The notes beneath the pieces were generated by a model. That model saw only the letters and a list, made by a program, of their open reading frames with translations. It ran no database searches and was not told the DNA's origin. From the NCBI GenBank assembly GCA_023091665.1, contig JALJCQ010000022.1, positions 248,001-312,000 on the forward strand: 64,000 nucleotides of DNA, in the 5' to 3' direction. Below are positions 38,426-49,700 of this stretch, piece after piece. The stretch is from Pythium myriotylum (Eukaryota > Oomycota > Peronosporomycetes > Pythiales > Pythiaceae). The translations under genes and the position numbers were made by a program. The number at the start of each line of letters is the position of its first letter. The first letter of the stretch is position 1.

Positions 38426-39877
38426 ATGTCCACCCCAAGAGCCGCAGCGGCCGCTGCCGACCCCGGCCCCAACGACGACGAAGACCAACCGATGAGCTCA
38501 CCACCTCCGGCGGAGTCACCGCCACGCCCGCGCGACCGCGCGCTCGAAGACGTCGAGGAAGGCGAAGTTCGCGGGCGTGCCGACGCAAAGACGATGACGC
38601 CCAGCGAGTATCGCGAGCGGAAGACCGCCCCACCGACCCACGACGAAGAGAAACCGCGCGACCCGACGCCGCAAGCTCAAGATGAGTGGGCGCTCGCGCG
38701 CGAGGCGCGCCTGCGAGAGCAGCGCCTGCTGATGGCTCAGCCAAAGGTCACGCACCGTGACATCCGCGATGGCGCGTTCGACAGCCCAGATCGACGGCGC
38801 CCAGCGCCTGCGACTCGTCAGGACTCACCCGTCCGCGTCGCCGACAGGGTGAGCACCTACGACTTCGGCCTGGGTGCTCCCTGTACGATTGGCGAAGCCC
38901 TCGCCGAGCGACACATGTCGCGAGCGACATTCAACCAGTGGCGCTACCACCAGCGTGGGCCGATCTTCGGCGTGCCGATTATCGTCGAGCCCGGCCGCTC
39001 GCCGGATGAGTTCAACACTCAGTTCTGGAGGTGGGTCGAGCTCACCAAGCGTGTCGACGTGGCGCGGATGCGCAACCCGACGTACGTCGGGGAAGTGAAG
39101 AAGCTCCGTGATATGCGAATTCGTTTCGCCAAGTTGTACGTCGACAACAGAGTCACTGCTGACATTGAAGCTGCGCTTCTGACCCACCCTGTGGGGACTG
39201 CTCAAGGTCAACCTTCTCGAGACTCTTCTCACCGCACGGCAGATGCCGCAATTGGAACCACTCGGGGTGGTTCCGCTCGTGCTCGCGGAGCAAGTCGAGG
39301 CAGTCCTCGCGAAGCACCTGCTCCTCAACCCACGAACTCTGGGACTTGGGATATCCCAGCCACTTCACCAAGATCTCGCGATTCCCGCGACGCGTACGCA
39401 CGCGACCAAGCGACTCAACGTGGAAGTGGGGAGTCCCAGTACGGTCGATCACCGGAAGCGGCTCGCGGATCGGCCGCCGCGCCTTCCGCTTGGTATGGCT
39501 ACGCAGCCCCTGCGGGTTTATATCCCGCTGCTGACGCCCAGTATCAGCTCCGACGCGACTTGGTCGATCTCGACGATAGGTCGAGGGAGGCGGATCGGTG
39601 GATCCGGTCGAACTTCGACGAGCTGCAGCGACTCGCGCCGATCGTCGCAAGACAGGAGGAGGCCCTGTGGACGCTTCATCGTCGCATCGAGCATCTCGAG
39701 CGGGAGTGTTTCGACCTCCGCAAACAGCTTGGCTTCCAGCAGGGACGGCGTCCTCGTTCGCGATCTCGATCGCCTGCGTCGGTACGCTCGTGGTCGGCGA
39801 CAAGCCATCAGGGAAGTCGCCGCTCGGGACCTCACCCGACTCCTCCTCCGTCTCCACGGGACGAAGGTACGGCTTAA
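38426..39877 (+). CDS. antisense ORF, unit 3
   Basis: Same 483-codon frame and protein as at 24596-26047. Confidence 0.5.
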   Translation: MSTPRAAAAAADPGPNDDEDQPMSSPPPAESPPRPRDRALEDVEEGEVRGRADAKTMTPSEYRERKTAPPTHDEEKPRDPTPQAQDEWALAREARLREQRLLMAQPKVTHRDIRDGAFDSPDRRRPAPATRQDSPVRVADRVSTYDFGLGAPCTIGEALAERHMSRATFNQWRYHQRGPIFGVPIIVEPGRSPDEFNTQFWRWVELTKRVDVARMRNPTYVGEVKKLRDMRIRFAKLYVDNRVTADIEAALLTHPVGTAQGQPSRDSSHRTADAAIGTTRGGSARARGASRGSPREAPAPQPTNSGTWDIPATSPRSRDSRDAYARDQATQRGSGESQYGRSPEAARGSAAAPSAWYGYAAPAGLYPAADAQYQLRRDLVDLDDRSREADRWIRSNFDELQRLAPIVARQEEALWTLHRRIEHLERECFDLRKQLGFQQGRRPRSRSRSPASVRSWSATSHQGSRRSGPHPTPPPSPRDEGTA

Positions 39878-42800
39878 GTAAGCCCACGTAAAACGTCGGA
39901 TGCGTCTGGATCCAGCTTGGCAGATCCAGACGATAGGAGTTGCCACTCCTCTTCACCACTTTGAAGGGGCCGATGAACCTCGGTAACAGCTTCGTGCTGT
40001 CGAGACGCGAGACCGCGTTCTGAGAGAAGTTCTTCGTATTGACTAATACAAAGTCCCCTTCTTTAAACACCATTGTGTTCTTGCGACCTCGCTTGTCTGC
40101 CTGTTCTTTTTGCAGATCTTGGGCAGCAGCCATGGCGTCTCGTACGCGTGAGACAACGTTAACACGTGTCGTCAGGAAGTCATCCAACTTGCGGCGTTCC
40201 GCGATCTTGGGTATCCCATTGAGTTGGGCAGCAAGGAGTTGCCGAGCTCCACTTGAGCCAGCCTCGAACTCACCCATGAGGCAAAGAGGGAGAGCCGGAT
40301 GGCGGAGACCATTCACATAGAATGGAGACAAGCCTGTCGAGGCATGAACAGAATTGTTCATGGCGAACTCCACCATGGGGAGGTGATCGCACCACGAGAG
40401 CGGATCGCTCGCGCAATATGAGCGGAGGATATCCTCGACAACGCGATTGGCGCGCTCGGTCTGACCGTCGGTCTCCGGATGATCCGCGGTCGACATGTCG
40501 AGCCTGGACCCCAGGATTTGGAAGAGTCCTTCCCAAAAATCACTCGTGAACCTGGGATCCCGATCGGAGACGATCGAATCGGGTAACCCGTGATGACGGA
40601 ATACGACGTCAACGAACAGTCGTGCACAGTCGAGACCTGTGCAGGTGTCAGACACCGGGGCAAGATGGACCATCTTGCTGAGACGGTCAACAAAGACCAG
40701 CACACCGTTGTGCCCTCTGGACGTTCTCGGCATGCCGAAGAAGAAGTCCATGCTCACAGAGCGCCAGCAATCGCTGGGGACAGGCAAGCTTTGGAGCGGC
40801 GCCTGGGAGTGTGCACTTGGCTTCACTCGCTGACACACGTCACATGTGCGGACATACCGCGATACCCACTTGTACATCTTGGGCCACCAAAACCTTGGGC
40901 TGAGAAGCGAGTACGTCTTCTCACGGCCGAGATGGCCAGCTCCGGGAGCATCGTGAACGCCGTGAGCGATCACATATCGTAAATCCTCATCTGAGGGTAC
41001 TACGATGCGATCTTCTTCGCCAGGCGACGTCTGATACCTCAGGAGGCCGTCGCGGAAAGAGTAACGATGTACTCGAGCCCGAACGCGGGGAGCAAGAGAC
41101 TTCGCAGCGTGCGGGTCCTGAAGCGCGCGAATGATCGCTGCACACTGTGCATCGCCCTCATAGGCATCACGAATCAGTTCGTAGACATCAGACACTACTG
41201 ATGTGAGATGATTCATCTCGTAGTCGGGACGCCGAGAGAGTGCGTCAGCGAGCACGTTAAGCCGACCCGGCTTGTACTCAACTGAGAAGTTGTATTCTGA
41301 GAAGAATGACAACCAGCGAGCCATTCGCGGCGACAAGTGTGGGGACTGTGTCGCTGTGCGTAGAGACGCATGGTCCGTATAGACCACGAACGGCGACGCG
41401 CCGAGAAGGTGAACGCGGAATTTCACCAGGGCGTACTTCATCGCCAACAACTCCTTGTCGTGAACTGGATAGTCCTTCTCGGCCGCTTGGAGCTGCCGAG
41501 ACTGGTAAGAGACGACTCTCTCATGACCCTCTTGGTCCTTCTGCAGCAGTGCACAGCCGATCGCATAATCGGAGGCGTCGCAGACGACGCCATACGGAGC
41601 TGAGTCATCCGGCAACGCCAGGATCGGCGCTTGGAGGAGACTCTCCTTGATCCTTTGGAAGGCCGCTTCCGTGTCGTGGGACCACGACCAATCAACGTCG
41701 TTCTTGAGCAGCTGAGTCAGCGGCCGAGCCATTTCGGCATAGTTCTTCGTGAACCTGTGCAAGTAGTTGGCGAGACCCAACCACTTGCGTAGGTCCTTCA
41801 CAGACTGTGGCGATGGCCACTCGGCGATTGCCTTCACCTTCTCGGGATCCGCCCGAACACCGTCGACTCCGACGAAACACCCAAGCACTGGGATCTCTTC
41901 GGCACCGAAGATACACTTATCCAAGTTGGCATAAAGCTTATGCTCCTCGAGGCATTCGAGAACTTGACGGAGGTGATCCTCATGGAGCGCATCCAAATCA
42001 CGACCGGGCTCCGGCCTCGTGTGGACGTAGATGTCGTCAAAGTACGTCTGCGCGAACGCTCGCAGGGGACGGAACAGATGGGTCACCAAGCGATTGAACG
42101 TCGCTGGGGCGTTCGACAGCCCCTGTGGCATCACTAGCCACTCCCAGAGCATACCGCTCGGCGTACTGACGGCTGTCTTGGGGATATCCCCACGCTCCAT
42201 GAGCACTTGGTAATAACCGTCGACCAAGTCGAGAGAACTGAACTTCTTTGCGCCGGACATCCGGTGGATGATCACATCCTTCCGAGGGATCGGAGTGGAC
42301 GCAGGAATCGTCTGCGCGTTCAACTTGTTGTACGCGTGGACAATCCTCCACTTGCCATTTGGCTTGCGCACACAGAACGTTGGTGCGCTGTGAGGCGAGA
42401 CGCTCTCGCGCACCAGGCCAGCCTTGGCTTTCTTAGCAAAGAATTCATCAATGAAGTCCGATTGTTCGGCCGGCAGAGCCCACTGGCGAACGGTCGCATA
42501 GCTCGAGCCAAGCTTGAGCTTGATCTCGTGGCGAACGCCACGATCAGGGGGAAGCCCCGCCGGCGGGTTCTTGCTGAGGCAAGTCTCCGCAAACCGCTTG
42601 ACCAGCGGGTAGAACCGATCCTTCGGATTCTTGAGGATGGCCGAACCACGGCGAGCGTCAAACTTCTGACGAAACTCAACGAGGACATCCTCGTCAATCA
42701 CCGTCGAGGTGTTGAGTTGAGCGAGATCTCGCTCAGATCGGAGGATCACGACCTCAGCGATCTCACCAGCCTTGAGCTCGCGGACGAAATCGTCCATAGG

Positions 42801-43736
42801 AAGTTCCTCCAAGCTAGTAAGCTCGGAGAACTCTGGCAATGGTGCCATATCGACCGTAGACGGGTCGATCGACGACCCCGTCATCACGTCAACGATGTGT
42901 ACATCATACGATGCGCTCGAGAGCGGGAGCTGCTCAGCCATGGGCTCGGACGTTTCCGAAGGGCGTGGAGACGGCTCAACCGCACGCGGGCACGCGACAG
43001 GGGGACACATCCCCGAAGCATCTTCCATGCTGGTACTCGGAAGGGGCGGAGACGACTCGACGCCCTCTTCTACGCCGTACTCCACGGCAGACGGCACGAC
43101 CGTCTCCGGAACACTCGAGGTGTCCATGGCGTTCACTACGCCAATGAAGTAGGCACTTTCATCATCCTTGATGGGGCTCGTCAGCCGGCGGACGAAGGAG
43201 GGTTCATGACGCTCCTGAACTCCGTTCCTGCCGGGAGACGTGCTCCCAATCGACTTGGTCCTCCAGTCGATCCACGGCTCATGGCGCTCCAGCCACGGCA
43301 TTCCGAGGATGAGATCAAAACTCTCATTCATGTCGAGCACTGTAAAGCGCTCGACTGAGTCGAAATCGACAAACGCAATGCGTAGATCGACCTCGATCTT
43401 CCTCGTCTCTGCGACGATTCCCGTCGCAAGACGCACAGAGACTCTTCCGAGATCTCGCTCACAAGCTTGAGCAAACAGAGAAGGATTTTCAGCAATACTT
43501 TGCTTGCGACCGTAATTGCGCGTCGCACCAGAGTCTATTAAGACCTTAAAGGAACGTGAGAATCCTTTCACTTGAGCAGTGACGACGATGAGTTCGCCAC
43601 TGACACGTTGCTTGTCAGCTGCCGAGAAGAGACCTTCTCTAGGGGGCGGCCCGCCCCGCGATGATGTCGTGTTCGATCTCGCGGAGCGAGGGGTGATCGC
43701 CCCAGCAGACTGCCCCGCGTCTACTGGGAATTGTCG
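39153..43736 (-). CDS. pol: Ty3/gypsy Pol, unit 3
   Basis: Intact copy with the same protein as unit 1; the frameshift heptamer is at 43736-43742. Confidence 0.95.
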   Translation of the reverse strand, partial: RQFPVDAGQSAGAITPRSARSNTTSSRGGPPPREGLFSAADKQRVSGELIVVTAQVKGFSRSFKVLIDSGATRNYGRKQSIAENPSLFAQACERDLGRVSVRLATGIVAETRKIEVDLRIAFVDFDSVERFTVLDMNESFDLILGMPWLERHEPWIDWRTKSIGSTSPGRNGVQERHEPSFVRRLTSPIKDDESAYFIGVVNAMDTSSVPETVVPSAVEYGVEEGVESSPPLPSTSMEDASGMCPPVACPRAVEPSPRPSETSEPMAEQLPLSSASYDVHIVDVMTGSSIDPSTVDMAPLPEFSELTSLEELPMDDFVRELKAGEIAEVVILRSERDLAQLNTSTVIDEDVLVEFRQKFDARRGSAILKNPKDRFYPLVKRFAETCLSKNPPAGLPPDRGVRHEIKLKLGSSYATVRQWALPAEQSDFIDEFFAKKAKAGLVRESVSPHSAPTFCVRKPNGKWRIVHAYNKLNAQTIPASTPIPRKDVIIHRMSGAKKFSSLDLVDGYYQVLMERGDIPKTAVSTPSGMLWEWLVMPQGLSNAPATFNRLVTHLFRPLRAFAQTYFDDIYVHTRPEPGRDLDALHEDHLRQVLECLEEHKLYANLDKCIFGAEEIPVLGCFVGVDGVRADPEKVKAIAEWPSPQSVKDLRKWLGLANYLHRFTKNYAEMARPLTQLLKNDVDWSWSHDTEAAFQRIKESLLQAPILALPDDSAPYGVVCDASDYAIGCALLQKDQEGHERVVSYQSRQLQAAEKDYPVHDKELLAMKYALVKFRVHLLGASPFVVYTDHASLRTATQSPHLSPRMARWLSFFSEYNFSVEYKPGRLNVLADALSRRPDYEMNHLTSVVSDVYELIRDAYEGDAQCAAIIRALQDPHAAKSLAPRVRARVHRYSFRDGLLRYQTSPGEEDRIVVPSDEDLRYVIAHGVHDAPGAGHLGREKTYSLLSPRFWWPKMYKWVSRYVRTCDVCQRVKPSAHSQAPLQSLPVPSDCWRSVSMDFFFGMPRTSRGHNGVLVFVDRLSKMVHLAPVSDTCTGLDCARLFVDVVFRHHGLPDSIVSDRDPRFTSDFWEGLFQILGSRLDMSTADHPETDGQTERANRVVEDILRSYCASDPLSWCDHLPMVEFAMNNSVHASTGLSPFYVNGLRHPALPLCLMGEFEAGSSGARQLLAAQLNGIPKIAERRKLDDFLTTRVNVVSRVRDAMAAAQDLQKEQADKRGRKNTMVFKEGDFVLVNTKNFSQNAVSRLDSTKLLPRFIGPFKVVKRSGNSYRLDLPSWIQTHPTFYVGLLKPYLRPVETEEESGEVPSGDFPDGLSPTTSVPTQAIEIANEDAVPAGSQAVCGGRNTPARDARCDDEASTGPPPVLRRSARVAAARRSSTGSTDPPPSTYRRDRPSRVGADTGRQQRDINPQGLRSHTKRKARRPIREPLPVIDRTGTPHFHVESLGRVRTRRGNREILVKWLGYPKSQSSWVEEQVLREDCLDLLREHERNHPEWFQLRHLPCGEKSLEKVDLEQSPQGGSEAQLQCQQ

Positions 43737-44170
43737 TTTCCCTGAGACGCGGAGGCGGGTCCGCCTCGGCCTACCGAGCGACGTGGTCTTCCACGACGGG
43801 CGCGTGCACTGCCCTTGTTGCGCGGGCAATCGCGCTGGAAGTGGCCAAACTTCCCACAAGTGAAACACTTGATGTGAAGTGCCTTCACGTCGATCGCACT
43901 CAAGTCGAACGTGCTCAGATCGACTCCGCTGAGGTCAATTACACTCAGATCCATCGGCTCCGAAGCCGGAGGTTGGACCGGAGGAACCGGAGACGGCGCT
44001 GCCGGATTCGCGGGTAGACCCCGTGCGAGGCGCTGGACGTAGTCTTCTCGCAGCGCGACGACGAATGCGTCTTCCAAGAACGCCGGTTCTTCGCGGAAAA
44101 CCGCGGCCTTTTCGGGGCCGGGATTCGTCCCTTCCATGAAGGTCGTGAGCATCTTACAAGCGAATACCAC
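43721..44170 (-). pseudogene. gag: 3' gag fragment, unit 3
   Basis: Same junction product as in units 1 and 2; the break is at 44150/44151. Confidence 0.85.
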
Positions 44171-44827
44171 CTGTCTTCAAAACCGCCTGAATAGAGAGCT
44201 TTTCAACCTAACCCTAAAACACCTGTCGACACAAATGTATTGAAGGTCACTATAATGAAACAATAATTCTTGAATAGAAGGTCGTCGCCTATGAGAATAC
44301 TTCGCTTGTAAGATATAGAACTGAGTACATGCAGCGGACCGTGGTCGACCATGGTTGCTGTGCCCAAAGCGATTCCCTTGTGGTCGTGCCTGGTTTGGGG
44401 TTTCAGCATGAATGCGTGTATGCTGCAGTCCTCGAGGATGCGGGGGATCTCCATCCCGTTCGCGTGCGCCTCGAGCGCCTTCTTCAGGTCTTCCTCCGTC
44501 CAGAGCTTGCGGCGCTGAACCATCGTTGCGATATGGTCTCTTCGAATAGGCAAAAGTGCAAAACGAGGGCCCACCTCGCGAGCCATGGGGGCATCGTCTT
44601 CGCGCATTTTTTTTTTGCGCGGAACGAGTGTGCTCAATGAGCGCTTTGGCTTGCCGACAACCATAAACCGCTGCGCCAAAAATCCCGCCAATGAACGGAC
44701 TCGATTTGCCTATACGATTCATCGATTGGCTAAGAGCATCTCCACCGGTCACTGCAAATCGCCCCTGTAAAAGTGTTTTCAGTGATATTTTTCCCGGAGA
44801 GAAATTTATTTTCCCACCGGTCACCGA

Positions 44828-45130
44828 TGTAGCGGTCCACGTGACCACTACACAGCACTTCGCTTGGAGGAAGTGAGAGCAGCCGCTCCGAGTCGACCCC
44901 TGTCGACGAGCGCCAAAGACTTGGCAAAAGGCGAACTGCCATATATTAATCCTCTCTGAGGATTAACCCTAGAGCCCTATATCCCTGGTAAATAAACCGG
45001 GGATATTACCTACTGAAATCTGATAAACCTGAGTCACTACTTAGGGTAACTTTTCCCCTAAGTGGACCACCCTAATTATGTAACCACACTACCTATGTAA
45101 CTGCAAGTATAACTTGTGTACCCCGCTACA
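44828..45130 (-). repeat. 3' LTR of unit 4
   Basis: Left LTR of the complete element; same sequence as the other 3' LTRs. Confidence 0.95.
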
Positions 45131-45340
45131 CCACCCCCACCCAAAATAGAAGACCGGGGGTTTAATGGAGCAGGTCACGGTACAAAGAGAGAGCGAGAGA
45201 GGGAGAAGAAGGAAAAACCGAGAGAAGCACCAAGACGAGAGCGCGCCGCCCGCGCACGGAGATTTCCGAAGGCCGTCCGCAGTCGGCACGGTAGCGCGGA
45301 GCGCCGCGAGCAGCACAACACAAGCTGCGACAAGGGACGC

Positions 45341-46792
45341 ATGTCCACCCCAAGAGCCGCAGCGGCCGCTGCCGACCCCGGCCCCAACGACGACGAAGAC
45401 CAACCGATGAGCTCACCACCTCCGGCGGAGTCACCGCCACGCCCGCGCGACCGCGCGCTCGAAGACGTCGAGGAAGGCGAAGTTCGCGGGCGTGCCGACG
45501 CAAAGACGATGACGCCCAGCGAGTATCGCGAGCGGAAGACCGCCCCACCGACCCACGACGAAGAGAAACCGCGCGACCCGACGCCGCAAGCTCAAGATGA
45601 GTGGGCGCTCGCGCGCGAGGCGCGCCTGCGAGAGCAGCGCCTGCTGATGGCTCAGCCAAAGGTCACGCACCGTGACATCCGCGATGGCGCGTTCGACAGC
45701 CCAGATCGACGGCGCCCAGCGCCTGCGACTCGTCAGGACTCACCCGTCCGCGTCGCCGACAGGGTGAGCACCTACGACTTCGGCCTGGGTGCTCCCTGTA
45801 CGATTGGCGAAGCCCTCGCCGAGCGACACATGTCGCGAGCGACATTCAACCAGTGGCGCTACCACCAGCGTGGGCCGATCTTCGGCGTGCCGATTATCGT
45901 CGAGCCCGGCCGCTCGCCGGATGAGTTCAACACTCAGTTCTGGAGGTGGGTCGAGCTCACCAAGCGTGTCGACGTGGCGCGGATGCGCAACCCGACGTAC
46001 GTCGGGGAAGTGAAGAAGCTCCGTGATATGCGAATTCGTTTCGCCAAGTTGTACGTCGACAACAGAGTCACTGCTGACATTGAAGCTGCGCTTCTGACCC
46101 ACCCTGTGGGGACTGCTCAAGGTCAACCTTCTCGAGACTCTTCTCACCGCACGGCAGATGCCGCAATTGGAACCACTCGGGGTGGTTCCGCTCGTGCTCG
46201 CGGAGCAAGTCGAGGCAGTCCTCGCGAAGCACCTGCTCCTCAACCCACGAACTCTGGGACTTGGGATATCCCAGCCACTTCACCAAGATCTCGCGATTCC
46301 CGCGACGCGTACGCACGCGACCAAGCGACTCAACGTGGAAGTGGGGAGTCCCAGTACGGTCGATCACCGGAAGCGGCTCGCGGATCGGCCGCCGCGCCTT
46401 CCGCTTGGTATGGCTACGCAGCCCCTGCGGGTTTATATCCCGCTGCTGACGCCCAGTATCAGCTCCGACGCGACTTGGTCGATCTCGACGATAGGTCGAG
46501 GGAGGCGGATCGGTGGATCCGGTCGAACTTCGACGAGCTGCAGCGACTCGCGCCGATCGTCGCAAGACAGGAGGAGGCCCTGTGGACGCTTCATCGTCGC
46601 ATCGAGCATCTCGAGCGGGAGTGTTTCGACCTCCGCAAACAGCTTGGCTTCCAGCAGGGACGGCGTCCTCGTTCGCGATCTCGATCGCCTGCGTCGGTAC
46701 GCTCGTGGTCGGCGACAAGCCATCAGGGAAGTCGCCGCTCGGGACCTCACCCGACTCCTCCTCCGTCTCCACGGGACGAAGGTACGGCTTAA
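45341..46792 (+). CDS. antisense ORF, unit 4
   Basis: Same 483-codon frame and protein as at 24596-26047, here in the complete element. Confidence 0.5.
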   Translation: MSTPRAAAAAADPGPNDDEDQPMSSPPPAESPPRPRDRALEDVEEGEVRGRADAKTMTPSEYRERKTAPPTHDEEKPRDPTPQAQDEWALAREARLREQRLLMAQPKVTHRDIRDGAFDSPDRRRPAPATRQDSPVRVADRVSTYDFGLGAPCTIGEALAERHMSRATFNQWRYHQRGPIFGVPIIVEPGRSPDEFNTQFWRWVELTKRVDVARMRNPTYVGEVKKLRDMRIRFAKLYVDNRVTADIEAALLTHPVGTAQGQPSRDSSHRTADAAIGTTRGGSARARGASRGSPREAPAPQPTNSGTWDIPATSPRSRDSRDAYARDQATQRGSGESQYGRSPEAARGSAAAPSAWYGYAAPAGLYPAADAQYQLRRDLVDLDDRSREADRWIRSNFDELQRLAPIVARQEEALWTLHRRIEHLERECFDLRKQLGFQQGRRPRSRSRSPASVRSWSATSHQGSRRSGPHPTPPPSPRDEGTA

Positions 46793-49700
46793 GTAAGCCC
46801 ACGTAAAACGTCGGATGCGTCTGGATCCAGCTTGGCAGATCCAGACGATAGGAGTTGCCACTCCTCTTCACCACTTTGAAGGGGCCGATGAACCTCGGTA
46901 ACAGCTTCGTGCTGTCGAGACGCGAGACCGCGTTCTGAGAGAAGTTCTTCGTATTGACTAATACAAAGTCCCCTTCTTTAAACACCATTGTGTTCTTGCG
47001 ACCTCGCTTGTCTGCCTGTTCTTTTTGCAGATCTTGGGCAGCAGCCATGGCGTCTCGTACGCGTGAGACAACGTTAACACGTGTCGTCAGGAAGTCATCC
47101 AACTTGCGGCGTTCCGCGATCTTGGGTATCCCATTGAGTTGGGCAGCAAGGAGTTGCCGAGCTCCACTTGAGCCAGCCTCGAACTCACCCATGAGGCAAA
47201 GAGGGAGAGCCGGATGGCGGAGACCATTCACATAGAATGGAGACAAGCCTGTCGAGGCATGAACAGAATTGTTCATGGCGAACTCCACCATGGGGAGGTG
47301 ATCGCACCACGAGAGCGGATCGCTCGCGCAATATGAGCGGAGGATATCCTCGACAACGCGATTGGCGCGCTCGGTCTGACCGTCGGTCTCCGGATGATCC
47401 GCGGTCGACATGTCGAGCCTGGACCCCAGGATTTGGAAGAGTCCTTCCCAAAAATCACTCGTGAACCTGGGATCCCGATCGGAGACGATCGAATCGGGTA
47501 ACCCGTGATGACGGAATACGACGTCAACGAACAGTCGTGCACAGTCGAGACCTGTGCAGGTGTCAGACACCGGGGCAAGATGGACCATCTTGCTGAGACG
47601 GTCAACAAAGACCAGCACACCGTTGTGCCCTCTGGACGTTCTCGGCATGCCGAAGAAGAAGTCCATGCTCACAGAGCGCCAGCAATCGCTGGGGACAGGC
47701 AAGCTTTGGAGCGGCGCCTGGGAGTGTGCACTTGGCTTCACTCGCTGACACACGTCACATGTGCGGACATACCGCGATACCCACTTGTACATCTTGGGCC
47801 ACCAAAACCTTGGGCTGAGAAGCGAGTACGTCTTCTCACGGCCGAGATGGCCAGCTCCGGGAGCATCGTGAACGCCGTGAGCGATCACATATCGTAAATC
47901 CTCATCTGAGGGTACTACGATGCGATCTTCTTCGCCAGGCGACGTCTGATACCTCAGGAGGCCGTCGCGGAAAGAGTAACGATGTACTCGAGCCCGAACG
48001 CGGGGAGCAAGAGACTTCGCAGCGTGCGGGTCCTGAAGCGCGCGAATGATCGCTGCACACTGTGCATCGCCCTCATAGGCATCACGAATCAGTTCGTAGA
48101 CATCAGACACTACTGATGTGAGATGATTCATCTCGTAGTCGGGACGCCGAGAGAGTGCGTCAGCGAGCACGTTAAGCCGACCCGGCTTGTACTCAACTGA
48201 GAAGTTGTATTCTGAGAAGAATGACAACCAGCGAGCCATTCGCGGCGACAAGTGTGGGGACTGTGTCGCTGTGCGTAGAGACGCATGGTCCGTATAGACC
48301 ACGAACGGCGACGCGCCGAGAAGGTGAACGCGGAATTTCACCAGGGCGTACTTCATCGCCAACAACTCCTTGTCGTGAACTGGATAGTCCTTCTCGGCCG
48401 CTTGGAGCTGCCGAGACTGGTAAGAGACGACTCTCTCATGACCCTCTTGGTCCTTCTGCAGCAGTGCACAGCCGATCGCATAATCGGAGGCGTCGCAGAC
48501 GACGCCATACGGAGCTGAGTCATCCGGCAACGCCAGGATCGGCGCTTGGAGGAGACTCTCCTTGATCCTTTGGAAGGCCGCTTCCGTGTCGTGGGACCAC
48601 GACCAATCAACGTCGTTCTTGAGCAGCTGAGTCAGCGGCCGAGCCATTTCGGCATAGTTCTTCGTGAACCTGTGCAAGTAGTTGGCGAGACCCAACCACT
48701 TGCGTAGGTCCTTCACAGACTGTGGCGATGGCCACTCGGCGATTGCCTTCACCTTCTCGGGATCCGCCCGAACACCGTCGACTCCGACGAAACACCCAAG
48801 CACTGGGATCTCTTCGGCACCGAAGATACACTTATCCAAGTTGGCATAAAGCTTATGCTCCTCGAGGCATTCGAGAACTTGACGGAGGTGATCCTCATGG
48901 AGCGCATCCAAATCACGACCGGGCTCCGGCCTCGTGTGGACGTAGATGTCGTCAAAGTACGTCTGCGCGAACGCTCGCAGGGGACGGAACAGATGGGTCA
49001 CCAAGCGATTGAACGTCGCTGGGGCGTTCGACAGCCCCTGTGGCATCACTAGCCACTCCCAGAGCATACCGCTCGGCGTACTGACGGCTGTCTTGGGGAT
49101 ATCCCCACGCTCCATGAGCACTTGGTAATAACCGTCGACCAAGTCGAGAGAACTGAACTTCTTTGCGCCGGACATCCGGTGGATGATCACATCCTTCCGA
49201 GGGATCGGAGTGGACGCAGGAATCGTCTGCGCGTTCAACTTGTTGTACGCGTGGACAATCCTCCACTTGCCATTTGGCTTGCGCACACAGAACGTTGGTG
49301 CGCTGTGAGGCGAGACGCTCTCGCGCACCAGGCCAGCCTTGGCTTTCTTAGCAAAGAATTCATCAATGAAGTCCGATTGTTCGGCCGGCAGAGCCCACTG
49401 GCGAACGGTCGCATAGCTCGAGCCAAGCTTGAGCTTGATCTCGTGGCGAACGCCACGATCAGGGGGAAGCCCCGCCGGCGGGTTCTTGCTGAGGCAAGTC
49501 TCCGCAAACCGCTTGACCAGCGGATAGAACCGATCCTTCGGATTCTTGAGGATGGCCGAACCACGGCGAGCGTCAAACTTCTGACGAAACTCAACGAGGA
49601 CATCCTCGTCAATCACCGTCGAGGTGTTGAGTTGAGCGAGATCTCGCTCAGATCGGAGGATCACGACCTCAGCGATCTCACCAGCCTTGAGCTCGCGGAC